Assembly (NCBI GenBank): GCA_017347485.1
Contig: AP021857.1
Location: 620,001-684,000 of the forward strand
DNA: 64,000 nt
Source of the DNA: Candidatus Desulfobacillus denitrificans
GTDB lineage: Bacteria > Pseudomonadota > Gammaproteobacteria > Burkholderiales > Rhodocyclaceae
Direction of reading: 5' to 3'
Every line of letters begins with the position of its first letter. Positions within the stretch are counted from its first letter, which is position 1. The translations under genes were made by a program, and so were the position numbers. This document shows, piece after piece, positions 8,760 to 20,302 of this stretch. Under the pieces are notes generated by a model. That model was given only the letters and a program-made list of their open reading frames with translations, searched no databases and was not told where the DNA came from.

Positions 8760-10289
8760 ATGCCGCACCGGCCGCCGCACGGCTCGAGCCTGATCCTGCT
8801 GACGCTGGGCCTCAGCCTAGGCACCTTCATGCAGGTGCTCGACTCGTCGATCGCCAACGTCTCGCTGCCGCACATCTCGGGCGACCTGGCGGTGAGCCCG
8901 AACCAGGGCACCTGGGTGATCACCTCGTTCGGCGTCAGCAATGCCATCGCCCTGCCGCTCACCGGCTGGCTGACGCGCCGCTTCGGCGACGTGCGCCTGT
9001 TCGTCGCCTCGACCCTGCTGTTCACCCTCGCCTCCTGGCTGTGCGGGCTGGCGCCCAGCCTGCCCCTGCTGATCGCCGCGCGCGTCCTGCAGGGCGCGGT
9101 GGCCGGCCCGATGATTCCGCTTTCGCAAAGCCTGCTGCTTGCCAACTATCCGCCGGAAAAGAAGGGCCTCGCCCTCGCGCTGTGGTCGACGACCGTCATC
9201 GTCGCGCCCATCCTCGGTCCCATCCTCGGCGGCTGGATCACCGACAACATCAGCTGGCCGTGGATTTTCTACATCAACCTGCCGTTCGGCCTGCTGTCCG
9301 CGTTCCTTACCTGGACCCTCCTCGGCCGGCGCAGCAGCGCGACGCGCTCGGTGCCGATCGACAAGGTCGGCCTGTTCCTGCTGGTGGTCGGCGTCGGCGC
9401 CCTGCAGATCCTGCTCGACAAGGGCAACGACCTCGACTGGTTCGAATCGCAGGTCATCGTCGTGCTGGCCGTGGTCGCCGTCGCCTGCCTCGCCGTGCTG
9501 GTGGTGTGGGAGCTGACCGACCGGCATCCGGTGGTCGACCTGCACCTGTTCGCCGAGCGCAACTTCCTGGTCGGCACGATCATCCTCAGCATCGGCTACC
9601 TGGTCTTCTTCGGCAATGTCGTGATCCTGCCGCTCTGGCTGCAGACCAACATGGGCTACACCGCGACCTGGGCCGGCCTGGCCGCCGCGCCGATCGGCCT
9701 CCTGCCGGTGATCCTGTCGGCCGTCGTGGGCAAGAACATGCACAGGATCGACCTGCGCATCTGGGCCAGCTTCAGCTTCGCCGTCTTTGCCGCGGTGTCG
9801 TTCTGGAACAGCCATTTCAACACCGACGTCACCTTTGCGCAGATCGTCCTCCCGCGGCTGCTGATGGGCGCCGGCGTCGCCACCTTCTTCGTCCCGCTCA
9901 CCGCACTGACCCTGTCCGGCATCCCGGACAGCCTGCTGCCCAGCGCCACCGGCCTGTCGAATTTTTCACGCATCCTCGCCGGCAGCTTCGGTACCTCGCT
10001 CAGCATCACCCTCTGGGACCGGCGCGAGAGTTACCACTACAGCGTGCTCGCCTCGCATGTCTCGGCCTTCGATCCGAACGTCACCGAGGCGCTCGGGCCG
10101 CTCGCCTCGCCGGCGACCGACCCGGCCCTGCTCGACCGCATCATCGGCCAGCAGTCCCTCCTGCTCGCCACCAACGATATCTTCTGGCTGTCGGGCGCTT
10201 TCTTTCTTTCATTGATGATCCTCGTCTGGCTGGCCAAGCCGCCCAGACAGGGCGCCGCCGCTGCCCCGCCCGACGCCGGCGCGCATTGA
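8760..10289 (+). CDS. emrB: EmrB-type multidrug carrier, DHA2 family MFS
   Basis: A 509-residue inner-membrane protein with about 14 hydrophobic segments. Family motifs include FMQVLDSSIANVSLPHISGDL in helix 1, the motif A-like GWLTRRFGDVRLF, and motif C GPILGGWITDNISWPWIFYINLP. It is a proton-driven exporter of hydrophobic drugs or uncouplers, working with EmrA. It starts ten bases after emrA. The specific substrate cannot be read from sequence. Confidence 0.93.
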   Translation: MPHRPPHGSSLILLTLGLSLGTFMQVLDSSIANVSLPHISGDLAVSPNQGTWVITSFGVSNAIALPLTGWLTRRFGDVRLFVASTLLFTLASWLCGLAPSLPLLIAARVLQGAVAGPMIPLSQSLLLANYPPEKKGLALALWSTTVIVAPILGPILGGWITDNISWPWIFYINLPFGLLSAFLTWTLLGRRSSATRSVPIDKVGLFLLVVGVGALQILLDKGNDLDWFESQVIVVLAVVAVACLAVLVVWELTDRHPVVDLHLFAERNFLVGTIILSIGYLVFFGNVVILPLWLQTNMGYTATWAGLAAAPIGLLPVILSAVVGKNMHRIDLRIWASFSFAVFAAVSFWNSHFNTDVTFAQIVLPRLLMGAGVATFFVPLTALTLSGIPDSLLPSATGLSNFSRILAGSFGTSLSITLWDRRESYHYSVLASHVSAFDPNVTEALGPLASPATDPALLDRIIGQQSLLLATNDIFWLSGAFFLSLMILVWLAKPPRQGAAAAPPDAGAH

Positions 10290-10350
10290 TCCGGGCGGTT
10301 GCCGCCAGGACGATTCCATCCACGCAGCACTGCCGACAAGGAGTAAAACC

Positions 10351-10821
10351 ATGCAACAACGTCTCGACTACAAACTCGCCTCGCCCGAAGCCTTCAAGGC
10401 CATGCTGCATACCGAGCAGCAGATCCACAGGAGCGGTCTGGAAGCCTCGCTGCTGGAGCTGGTCAAGACCCGCGCCTCGCAGATCAACGGCTGCGCCTGG
10501 TGCCTGGACATGCACACCAAGGACGCGCGGGCGCAGGGCGAAACCGAGCAGCGCCTGTACCTGCTGGCGGCCTGGCGCGAGGCGCCGTGCTACAGCGCGC
10601 GCGAGCGCGCCGCCCTGGCGTGGACCGAAGCGGTGACCCGCATCGCCGAGACGCACGACGTTCCCGACGCAGCCTACGAGGAAGCCCGCCGCCACTTCAA
10701 CGAGAAGGCGCTGGTCGACCTGACCCTGGCGATCATCGCCATCAACGGCTGGAACCGCCTGAACGTCGCCTTCCGCACCACGGTGGGCGACTACGTCAGT
10801 CCGCACGGGAAGGCGCGCTGA
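10351..10821 (+). CDS. AhpD-like carboxymuconolactone decarboxylase family protein
   Basis: A 156-residue protein with the AhpD core: E36, then C48-A-W-C51 and H55 in INGCAWCLDMHTKDAR. In AhpD these residues form a thiol-based peroxidase relay; the conserved CxxC and histidine suggest a redox role. It follows emrB by 61 bases with a GGAG ribosome site and may belong to the marR operon, where it could handle oxidative or drug stress (inference). It is close in style to proteins annotated as alkylhydroperoxidase-like. Confidence 0.88.
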   Translation: MQQRLDYKLASPEAFKAMLHTEQQIHRSGLEASLLELVKTRASQINGCAWCLDMHTKDARAQGETEQRLYLLAAWREAPCYSARERAALAWTEAVTRIAETHDVPDAAYEEARRHFNEKALVDLTLAIIAINGWNRLNVAFRTTVGDYVSPHGKAR

Positions 10822-10852
10822 AGCGCCGTCGGCCGGCTCGCGCGCGGACGCC

Positions 10853-11620
10853 ATGAAGCTCCACATCCTCTCCGACCTGCACCTGAGCGTACAGGGCATG
10901 GCGCGGCCGCGGACCGATGCCGATGTCGTCGTGCTCGCGGGCGACATCCACCGGCCGGCGACGGCCATCGAATGGGCCCTCGGCTTCGGGCAGCCCGTCA
11001 TCTACGTGCCGGGCAACCACGAGTTCTACGGCGCCAGCCTGCCTGCCGCCGTGCGGGAGCTGCGGCAGCTGAGCGAAGGCACCCACGTGCATGTGCTCGA
11101 CAACCGCGCGCTCGAGCTGCGGGGCGTGCGTTTTCTGGGCAGCACGCTATGGACCGATTTCCGCATCGCCGGCGACGGGGAGCGGCAGGCTCACGCCATG
11201 GCCGAGGCGCTGAAGTTCAACCGCGATTTCAGCCGCATCCGGGTGGACGAACCGCCCGGGGACAGGGTGTTCGCGCCCCAGGACTGCGCCGCGCTGTTTG
11301 CCGACAGCGCGCGCTGGCTGGATGAGGCGCTGTCCAGGCCCCATGCCGGGCCGACCGTGGTCGTCACCCACCACGCGCCGTCACCGCAAAGCATTCCCCT
11401 GCGTTTTGCCGGCTCGCCGCTCAACGCGAATTTCGTCTCCGATGCCGAGTGGCTGCTGCAGGGCCGGCGCGCGCGGCTGTGGATCCACGGCCATCTGCAC
11501 GACAGCTTCGACTACGAGGTCGACGGCACGCGCGTGGTCTGCAATCCGCGCGGCTACGCCAAGGGGGGCGTCGCCGAAAACCCGCGATTCGATCCGTACC
11601 TGACGGTGGATATCGCCTAG
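10853..11620 (+). CDS. Calcineurin-like metallophosphoesterase
   Basis: A 255-residue protein with the full metal-binding set: D8-x-H10 in ILSDLHLS, GDIH at 30-33, GNHE at 54-57, a TTHHAPS-like block (VVTHHAPSPQS), and a C-terminal GHLHDSFDYEVDGT. Such enzymes hydrolyse phosphomono- or diesters with two metal ions. It has no signal peptide, so it is cytoplasmic. Substrate unknown. It starts 31 bases after the AhpD-like gene on the same strand. Confidence 0.88.
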   Translation: MKLHILSDLHLSVQGMARPRTDADVVVLAGDIHRPATAIEWALGFGQPVIYVPGNHEFYGASLPAAVRELRQLSEGTHVHVLDNRALELRGVRFLGSTLWTDFRIAGDGERQAHAMAEALKFNRDFSRIRVDEPPGDRVFAPQDCAALFADSARWLDEALSRPHAGPTVVVTHHAPSPQSIPLRFAGSPLNANFVSDAEWLLQGRRARLWIHGHLHDSFDYEVDGTRVVCNPRGYAKGGVAENPRFDPYLTVDIA

Positions 11621-11656
11621 AGCGCGCCGACCGGGCGACCCGCAAAGGCCGACCCG

Positions 11657-12460
11657 CTACAAGGCGAGGTCGGCCGCCAGCGGCCTGCCCGGCATGTGGA
11701 AGGCGACCGGGCCGTCGGCGAGGCCGTCGACGAACTGGCGCACGAAGGGGTCGGTGGAGGCGCGGATCTCGTCGGGCGTGCCCTGGGCGACGATCCGGCC
11801 GTCGGAGATGAAGTAGGCGTAGTCGACCACCTTCAGCGACTCGGCGACGTCGTAGGTGACGACGATGGAGGTGACGCCGAGGGCGTCGTTGAGGCCGCGG
11901 ATCAGGTTGCCGATCTGCGTGAGCGAGATCGGGTCGAGGCCGGAGAACGGCTCGTCGTACATGATCAGCATCGGATCGAGGGCGATGGCGCGCGAGAGTG
12001 CGACGCGCCGCGACATGCCGCCGGAGAGTTCGCTCGGCATCAGCGGATGGGCGCCGCGCAGGCCGACCGAGTGCAGCTTCATCAGCACCATGTCGTGGAT
12101 CAGCTCGTTGGGCAGGTCGGTGCGCTCGCGCATCGGGAAGGCGATGTTCTCGAAGGTCGAGATGTCGGTGAACAGGCCGCCCTGCTGGAACATCATGCCC
12201 ATCTTGCGGCGCATCTCGTAGAGTGCATCGGTGCCCAGCTCGTGGATGACCTGGCCCTCGACTTTGACGTGGCCGGCCGCCGGGCGCAGCTGGCCGCCGA
12301 TCAGGCGCAGCAGGGTGGTCTTGCCGCAGCCGCTGGCGCCGAGGATGGCCACCACCTTGCCGCGCGGCACGCTGAGGTCGAGTCCTTTCAGGACGTCGAG
12401 GTTGGGATAGGAAAATCTGAGATTGGATATCTCGATCAGGCCTTCGGGCTGGTCTTGCAT
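11657..12460 (-). CDS. mlaF: MlaF-like ABC transporter ATPase
   Basis: A 267-residue ATPase of the MlaF/Ttg2A type: Walker A GASGCGKT at 41-48, the MlaF-style Q-loop region MFQQGGLFTDISTFENIAFP, signature LSGGM at 145-149, and Walker B MLIMYDEPFSG ending near 174. The position normally held by the switch histidine (VxSHD or VxTHD) is tyrosine Y203 in VVTYDVAES, with codon TAC on the coding strand at 11854-11852. MlaF powers phospholipid movement by MlaE. It lies away from mlaC-mlaB and downstream of a GDSL esterase gene, 20 bases apart on the same strand. Confidence 0.82.
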   Translation of the reverse strand: MQDQPEGLIEISNLRFSYPNLDVLKGLDLSVPRGKVVAILGASGCGKTTLLRLIGGQLRPAAGHVKVEGQVIHELGTDALYEMRRKMGMMFQQGGLFTDISTFENIAFPMRERTDLPNELIHDMVLMKLHSVGLRGAHPLMPSELSGGMSRRVALSRAIALDPMLIMYDEPFSGLDPISLTQIGNLIRGLNDALGVTSIVVTYDVAESLKVVDYAYFISDGRIVAQGTPDEIRASTDPFVRQFVDGLADGPVAFHMPGRPLAADLAL

Positions 12461-12480
12461 GGCGAATACCGTATTTCGTT

Positions 12481-13107
12481 TCAGCGAACGTACCCCAGCT
12501 TGCGCAGCGCGTCAAACAGCTTGTCGGCCAGCACCCGCTGCCCCTCGGCGTTCGGATGCAGCTGATCGAGCTTGAGGTCGGGGTCCGAGAGGACCTCGGC
12601 GATGGCGTCCTCGATGAGCGGCACCTTCCGCTCCCGGGCGATCTCGGCGTAGAAGGGCGCCGCCGACAGGCGCTGGAAGACGACGCCGGCCACGCTTGGC
12701 CGCGGCGTCGCCAGCAGCACCGGCTGGGCGCCGCGGCTGCCTGTCAGGGCGAGGATGCGCGCCAGGTTGCCGCGCGTCTGCGCCTCCGGCAGCTTGCGCA
12801 GCATGTCGTTGCCGCCCAGCGTCACCAGCACCAGCTTCGGCGCGTGCGCGTCCATCAGCGCCGGCAGCCGCGCCAGCGCGTCGGCCGTCTGGTCGCCGCT
12901 GACGCCGCCGTTGACGATCTGCCAGCCGGTCCTCGCGGCGAGCAGGGCCGGCCAGGCCTGCTCCGGGTCGAGGCCGTAGCCGGCCGTCAGGCTGTCGCCC
13001 AGCGCCAGCACCACGCTGCCGGGCGGCAAGGGCTCGGCCCGTTGCCCGCCGCAGGCGGCGAGCAGCGACAGCAGGGCGGCGAGGAGGAAGGCGCGGCGCG
13101 CGATCAC
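12481..13107 (-). CDS. GDSL-type esterase/lysophospholipase lipoprotein (TesA-like)
   Basis: A 208-residue protein starting at GTG 13107. The N terminus has a lipoprotein signal ending in the lipobox LLAAC. The catalytic blocks of SGNH hydrolases follow: GDSLTAGYGL (serine), VNGGVSGDQT (glycine), LGGNDMLR (asparagine), and DQLHPNAEGQ (Asp and His). It resembles TesA/arylesterase, which cleaves acyl esters and thioesters in the periplasm. The much longer open frame upstream has no homology-like content and was trimmed. Overall identification is strong; physiological substrate unknown. Confidence 0.88.
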   Translation of the reverse strand: MIARRAFLLAALLSLLAACGGQRAEPLPPGSVVLALGDSLTAGYGLDPEQAWPALLAARTGWQIVNGGVSGDQTADALARLPALMDAHAPKLVLVTLGGNDMLRKLPEAQTRGNLARILALTGSRGAQPVLLATPRPSVAGVVFQRLSAAPFYAEIARERKVPLIEDAIAEVLSDPDLKLDQLHPNAEGQRVLADKLFDALRKLGYVR

Positions 13108-13168
13108 GGTAGCTGGCCGTTTTCCCGGTGCATTTGGGTCTTTGGCGCCGTGTTGCGGGGACTGACTT

Positions 13169-13588
13169 TTACTGATCCCCTTCCGGCAGCAGGGCGGCGA
13201 CCATGGCGACCATCTCCGGGTCGAGGTCGAAGCCCGGCGTCTGCTCCGGATTGATGGCGATCGAGATGCCGGCGCCCATGCGGCGCAGGAGCCAGGAGAA
13301 CTCGACGAGCATGCCGCCGCCGTAGCCGGGGAAGGCAGCGAGGAACTCGCGGGCGCGGTCCGGCGCGGAGAACAGCAGCAGGATGCGGCTGCCGTCGTCG
13401 CCATCGACCAGCAGCGGCTCGGCCTTGGTCGAGGCCTGGAAGCCGGCAATGGCGTGTTTCTCGTCCTTCACCGGCACGAAGACCTGGACGTCGAGCAGGC
13501 GCCGGGCAAACGCCTCCGGCTCAAGCTTTCCTTCATGGAAATCCAGCAGCAGGGCTTCCAGTTCGTTGCGTGCGTCGTTCATGTCCAT
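13169..13588 (-). CDS. SseB-family protein
   Basis: A 139-residue protein with the SseB N-terminal domain style: acidic start NELEALLLDFHEGKLEPEAF, then VQVFVPVKDEK, LLVDGDDGSRILLLFS and the C-terminal INPEQTPGFDLDPEMV. Members are linked by name to serine sensitivity, but the molecular role is unknown; related domains occur in type III secretion contexts. It lies six bases downstream of uvrA on the same strand, so the two are probably cotranscribed. Confidence 0.7.
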   Translation of the reverse strand: MDMNDARNELEALLLDFHEGKLEPEAFARRLLDVQVFVPVKDEKHAIAGFQASTKAEPLLVDGDDGSRILLLFSAPDRAREFLAAFPGYGGGMLVEFSWLLRRMGAGISIAINPEQTPGFDLDPEMVAMVAALLPEGDQ

Positions 13589-13594
13589 GTCCTT

Positions 13595-16459
<2,865 letters not shown>

Positions 16460-16484
16460 GGAGGGGCAAGGCGTCAAAGGCAAT

Positions 16485-16500
16485 CTGCTAATATACGCAA
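16485..16500. promoter_or_regulatory. Weak LexA-box-like site in the uvrA upstream region
   Basis: CTGCTAATATACGCAA has the CTG-N10-CA shape and AT-rich core of an SOS box but ends in A where CAG is expected. uvrA is an SOS gene in many proteobacteria, which makes the location sensible. The match is imperfect, so the call is tentative. Confidence 0.3.
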
Positions 16501-16528
16501 TTCCCGCGCCTCAAGCCAAGCTCGTTTG

Positions 16529-17899
16529 ATGTCCTCCGCAAACCCAGACCGCATGACCCGGCAGGAGCTGCGCGCCGGCCTCTCGCTGGCCTCGATTTTC
16601 GCCCTGCGCATGCTCGGGTTGTTCCTCATCCTGCCGGTATTCGCGGTCGATGCGCGCCAGCTGCCGGGGGGCGACAACCTGACCCTGGTCGGGATCGCCC
16701 TGGGCGCCTACGGCCTCACGCAAGCCGCGCTGCAGCTGCCCTTCGGCATGGCTTCCGACCGCTATGGCCGCAAGCGCGTCATCGTCATCGGGCTGGCAAT
16801 TTTTGCCCTAGGCAGCTTCCTGGCCGCCGCCGCACCGGACATCTGGTGGACCATTGTCGGCCGCGCCCTGCAGGGCGCCGGCGCCATTTCCGCGGCGGTG
16901 ACGGCGCTGGCCGCCGACCTCACCCGCGAGCAGCACCGCACCAAGGTGATGGCCCTGATCGGCTCCAGCATCGGCCTGATGTTCGCCCTCTCGCTGGTGG
17001 CGGCGCCGGCGCTGAACGCCGTCATCGGCCTGCACGGACTGTTCATCGTCACCGGCCTGCTGGCGCTGGCGGCGATCTGGCTGGTGGCGAAAGTGGTGCC
17101 CGATCCGCCGCCGGCCGAGCATCATGAGCTCGAGCCGGTCGGCTTCATGGACGTGCTGCGCGATGCGCAACTGGCGCGCCTGAACTTCGGCATCCTGGCG
17201 CTGCACTTCATCCAGATGGCGATGTTCGTCGTCGTGCCCGGGGCCATCGTCGCCGCCGGCGGCATCCCGGTCGCCGGGCACTGGAAAGTTTACCTGCCGG
17301 TGGTGTTCGCCAGCTTCGTGCTGATGCTGCCGCCGATCTTCTATGCCGAGCGGCGCGCCCGCCTGAAGCCGGTCTTCGTCGGTTCGGTGCTGGTCCTGCT
17401 GCTGGCGCAGGGCGGCTTCCTCTACGGCAGCGGCAAGTTCAACGCACTGGTGGCCAACCTGGTGGTGTTCTTCGTCGTCTTCAACATCCTCGAGGCGAGC
17501 CTGCCTTCGCTGGTGTCGCGCATCGCGCCGCCGCAGGCCAAGGGCACGGCGCTCGGCATCTACAACACGACGCAGTCGCTGGGCCTGTTTCTTGGCGGCG
17601 CGGCGGGCGGCTGGCTGGCGCAGCACTACGGGCCGGCCGGCGTCTTCGGTGTCGGCATCGCGCTGGCATTGCTCTGGCTTGCGATCGCGGTTACGATGCA
17701 GGCGCCGCTGGTGGTGGCGCTTCGCGAGTTCATCATCCAGCCACACGTCGACCTCGACAAGCTGCGCGAGCAGCTCGCCGAGATGCCCGGCGTGCGCGAG
17801 GCGGTGGTGGAGCCGGAGAAACGGATCGCTTATTTGAAGGTCAATCTGGAACGTTGGGACGAACGGCGCGTGCGCCAGCTAATCGGAGGGGAGACATAA
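16529..17899 (+). CDS. YajR-like MFS transporter with C-terminal ferredoxin-like domain
   Basis: A 456-residue, 12-helix MFS carrier. Motif A is clear in [16 protein letters not shown] near residue 75. After the last helix it carries a cytoplasmic tail of about 65 residues ([27 protein letters not shown]) matching the YAM-type domain of YajR. YajR-like proteins are thought to export small molecules, substrate uncertain. Start ATG 16529 lies in the divergent gap to uvrA. Its stop overlaps the ssb start (TAATG), so it is coupled to ssb. Confidence 0.85.
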   Translation: MSSANPDRMTRQELRAGLSLASIFALRMLGLFLILPVFAVDARQLPGGDNLTLVGIALGAYGLTQAALQLPFGMASDRYGRKRVIVIGLAIFALGSFLAAAAPDIWWTIVGRALQGAGAISAAVTALAADLTREQHRTKVMALIGSSIGLMFALSLVAAPALNAVIGLHGLFIVTGLLALAAIWLVAKVVPDPPPAEHHELEPVGFMDVLRDAQLARLNFGILALHFIQMAMFVVVPGAIVAAGGIPVAGHWKVYLPVVFASFVLMLPPIFYAERRARLKPVFVGSVLVLLLAQGGFLYGSGKFNALVANLVVFFVVFNILEASLPSLVSRIAPPQAKGTALGIYNTTQSLGLFLGGAAGGWLAQHYGPAGVFGVGIALALLWLAIAVTMQAPLVVALREFIIQPHVDLDKLREQLAEMPGVREAVVEPEKRIAYLKVNLERWDERRVRQLIGGET

Positions 17900-18351
17900 T
17901 GGCATCGGTCAACAAAGTGATTCTGGTCGGCAACCTGGGCGCGGACCCGGAGACCCGCTACGCGCCGAGCGGCGATGCGATCTGCAACATCCGCCTGGCG
18001 ACGACCGATACCTGGAAGGACAAGGCGACCGGCGAGAAGAAGGAGGCCACCGAATGGCATCGCGTGTCCTTCTACGGCCGTCTGGCCGAGATCGCCGGCC
18101 AGTACCTGAAGAAGGGCAGCCAGGTCTACATCGAAGGCAGCCTGCGCACCCGCAAATGGCAGGACAAGGAAGGCCAGGACCGCTACACCACCGAGATCCG
18201 TGCCGACGAGATGAAGATGCTCGGCAGCCGCCAGGGGGCGGGCGAGGCGCCGCCGCGCGAGCGCGAGCCTGCGTCCGCCCAGCCGTCCGGCGGCGCCAAG
18301 AAGGCGCCGGCTTCCGGTTTCGGCGACATGGAAGACGACATACCGTTCTGA
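17899..18351 (+). CDS. ssb: Single-stranded DNA-binding protein SSB
   Basis: A 150-residue SSB: OB-fold N terminus [20 protein letters not shown], the [21 protein letters not shown] core, a Gln/Pro/Gly-type linker from about residue 110, and the acidic tip MEDDIPF that docks replication and repair partners. A strong GGAGGGGAG ribosome site lies within the end of the upstream MFS gene. Placement next to uvrA is classic for proteobacteria, where ssb and uvrA diverge; here the MFS gene lies between them. Confidence 0.97.
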   Translation: MASVNKVILVGNLGADPETRYAPSGDAICNIRLATTDTWKDKATGEKKEATEWHRVSFYGRLAEIAGQYLKKGSQVYIEGSLRTRKWQDKEGQDRYTTEIRADEMKMLGSRQGAGEAPPREREPASAQPSGGAKKAPASGFGDMEDDIPF

Positions 18352-18391
18352 GGCAGGATTGCATCGTGGGGAGAGACGTCCCTGCAGTGAA

Positions 18392-20302
18392 ATGAATACG
18401 GCCGAGACGCAATCCGGTTCCGATTCCCCGCACAAGAGCAACACTGCCGTCTTGGCAATGGCGGCGCTCGGCGTCGTCTATGGCGACCTCGGCACAAGCC
18501 CGCTGTATGCCCTCAAGGAAGCCTTCGCCGGCACCCACCCCGTGCCGTATTCCGCCGACAACGTGATCGGCATCCTCTCGCTGATCCTGTGGGCGCTGAT
18601 CGTCGTGGTGGCGGTGAAGTACGTCACCTTCATCATGCGCGCCGACAACCGCGGCGAGGGCGGCATCATGGCGCTCATCGCGCTGGCGCTGGCCGACGCC
18701 AAGGGCAACCCGAAGCAGGAGCGCTGGATCATGATGATCGGCATCCTCGGCGCGGCGATGTTCTTCGGCGACGGCATGGTGACGCCGGCCATCTCGGTGC
18801 TCTCCGCCGTCGAAGGCCTGGAGGTGGCGACGCCGGTGCTCAAGCCGGTGGTCATCCCGATTGCGTTGCTGGTGCTGTTCCTGCTCTTCTTCGTGCAGAA
18901 AAGGGGCACCGCCCGCGTCGGCGCCCTGTTCGGCCCGGTCATGCTGCTGTGGTTCGCCACGCTCGCTGCGCTCGGCGTCTACAACCTGGTGGCGCATCCC
19001 GGCGTGGTGAAGGCGCTCAATCCGCTCTACGGCCTCGGCTTCATTGCCCACAATCCGGGCATCGCCCTGGTCGCCATGGGCGCCGTGGTGCTGTCGGTGA
19101 CCGGTGCCGAGGCGCTGTATGCCGACATGGGGCATTTCGGGCGCAAGCCGATCCAGCTCGCCTGGTTCGGCTTCGTCCTGCCGGCGCTGATGCTCAACTA
19201 CTTCGGTCAGGGCGCGGTGATTCTGGACGATCCGAAGGCGGTCGAAAATCCCTTCTACCTGTCCGCGCCGGGCTGGGCGCTGTATCCGCTGATCGCGCTG
19301 TCCACGCTGGCGACGGTGATCGCTTCCCAGTCGGTGATCTCGGGGGCGTTCTCCATCACCCGCCAGGCCATGCAGCTCGGCTTCGTGCCGCGCGTCGAGG
19401 TGCAGCACACCTCGGAGAAGGAACAGGGGCAGATTTACCTGCCTGCCGTCAACTGGGGATTGATGCTGGCGGTGATGGTGCTGGTGCTCGGCTTTCGCTC
19501 ATCCAGCAACATGGCGGCCGCCTACGGACTGGCGGTGACTGGCGACATGGTCATCACCTCGCTGCTGGCGGCGGTGGTGGCGGCCAAGAGATGGGGCTGG
19601 GGCTGGGGCCGCGCCGGCGCGCTGTTCGGCTGCTTTCTGGCCGTGGAGTTGCTGTTCCTGGTGGCCAACATCGAGAAGATCCCCTATGGCGGCTGGTTTC
19701 CGCTGGTGGTCGGCGTGGTGGTGTTTACGCTGATGACCACCTGGAAGCGCGGTCGCGACCTGCTCCTGGCGCGCCTGCGGGCCGACGCCCTCGGCCTGCG
19801 GGCGTTCATCGACAGCCTGGAGCTCGCTCCGCCGCCGACGATACCCGGCACGGCGGTCTTCCTGACCTCCAATCCGGACGGCGTGCCGCTGGCGCTGCTG
19901 CACAACCTGATGCACAACAAGGTGCTGCATGAGCGCATCGTGGTGCTGACGGTGCAGGTGCATGACGTGCCTTACGTGCCGGAGGTGGACCGCGTCGAGG
20001 TGCATCCTGTCGGCGGCCAGTTCTGGCAGGTGCTCGTCCGCTACGGCTTCAAGGACGAGCCGGACATTCCGGCGGCGCTCGCCCAAGGCCGCCAGGCGGG
20101 CCTGCCGTTCGAGATGATGGAGACCTCCTTCTTCCTCGGCCGCGAGACGCTGATCGCGCGGGCGCAGGTCGAATCCGGCATGGCCTACTGGCGCAAGAAG
20201 CTGTTCGTCGCCATGTTCCGCAACGCCGGCAGCGCGACCGCTTTCTTCAAGATCCCCTCGAACCGCGTGGTCGAGCTGGGCACACAAGTGGAGTTGCGAT
20301 GA
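18392..20302 (+). CDS. kup: KUP-family potassium uptake protein
   Basis: A 636-residue inner-membrane transporter with the family start AALGVVYGDLGTSPLYALKEAF, the AIMFFGDGMVTPAISVLSA-like block, and a soluble C-terminal domain after about residue 460. It is a proton-coupled potassium importer. ATG 18392 is chosen over an upstream GTG-type frame extension because it gives the usual short N terminus. It overlaps the next gene by four bases (ATGA), tying potassium uptake to a TAXI-type protein. Confidence 0.95.
   Translation: MNTAETQSGSDSPHKSNTAVLAMAALGVVYGDLGTSPLYALKEAFAGTHPVPYSADNVIGILSLILWALIVVVAVKYVTFIMRADNRGEGGIMALIALALADAKGNPKQERWIMMIGILGAAMFFGDGMVTPAISVLSAVEGLEVATPVLKPVVIPIALLVLFLLFFVQKRGTARVGALFGPVMLLWFATLAALGVYNLVAHPGVVKALNPLYGLGFIAHNPGIALVAMGAVVLSVTGAEALYADMGHFGRKPIQLAWFGFVLPALMLNYFGQGAVILDDPKAVENPFYLSAPGWALYPLIALSTLATVIASQSVISGAFSITRQAMQLGFVPRVEVQHTSEKEQGQIYLPAVNWGLMLAVMVLVLGFRSSSNMAAAYGLAVTGDMVITSLLAAVVAAKRWGWGWGRAGALFGCFLAVELLFLVANIEKIPYGGWFPLVVGVVVFTLMTTWKRGRDLLLARLRADALGLRAFIDSLELAPPPTIPGTAVFLTSNPDGVPLALLHNLMHNKVLHERIVVLTVQVHDVPYVPEVDRVEVHPVGGQFWQVLVRYGFKDEPDIPAALAQGRQAGLPFEMMETSFFLGRETLIARAQVESGMAYWRKKLFVAMFRNAGSATAFFKIPSNRVVELGTQVELR

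Noticed and set aside
12481..13449. A 322-codon version of the GDSL esterase
   Set aside because: The first 114 codons overlap the SseB-like gene out of frame; a lipoprotein signal starts cleanly at GTG 13107.
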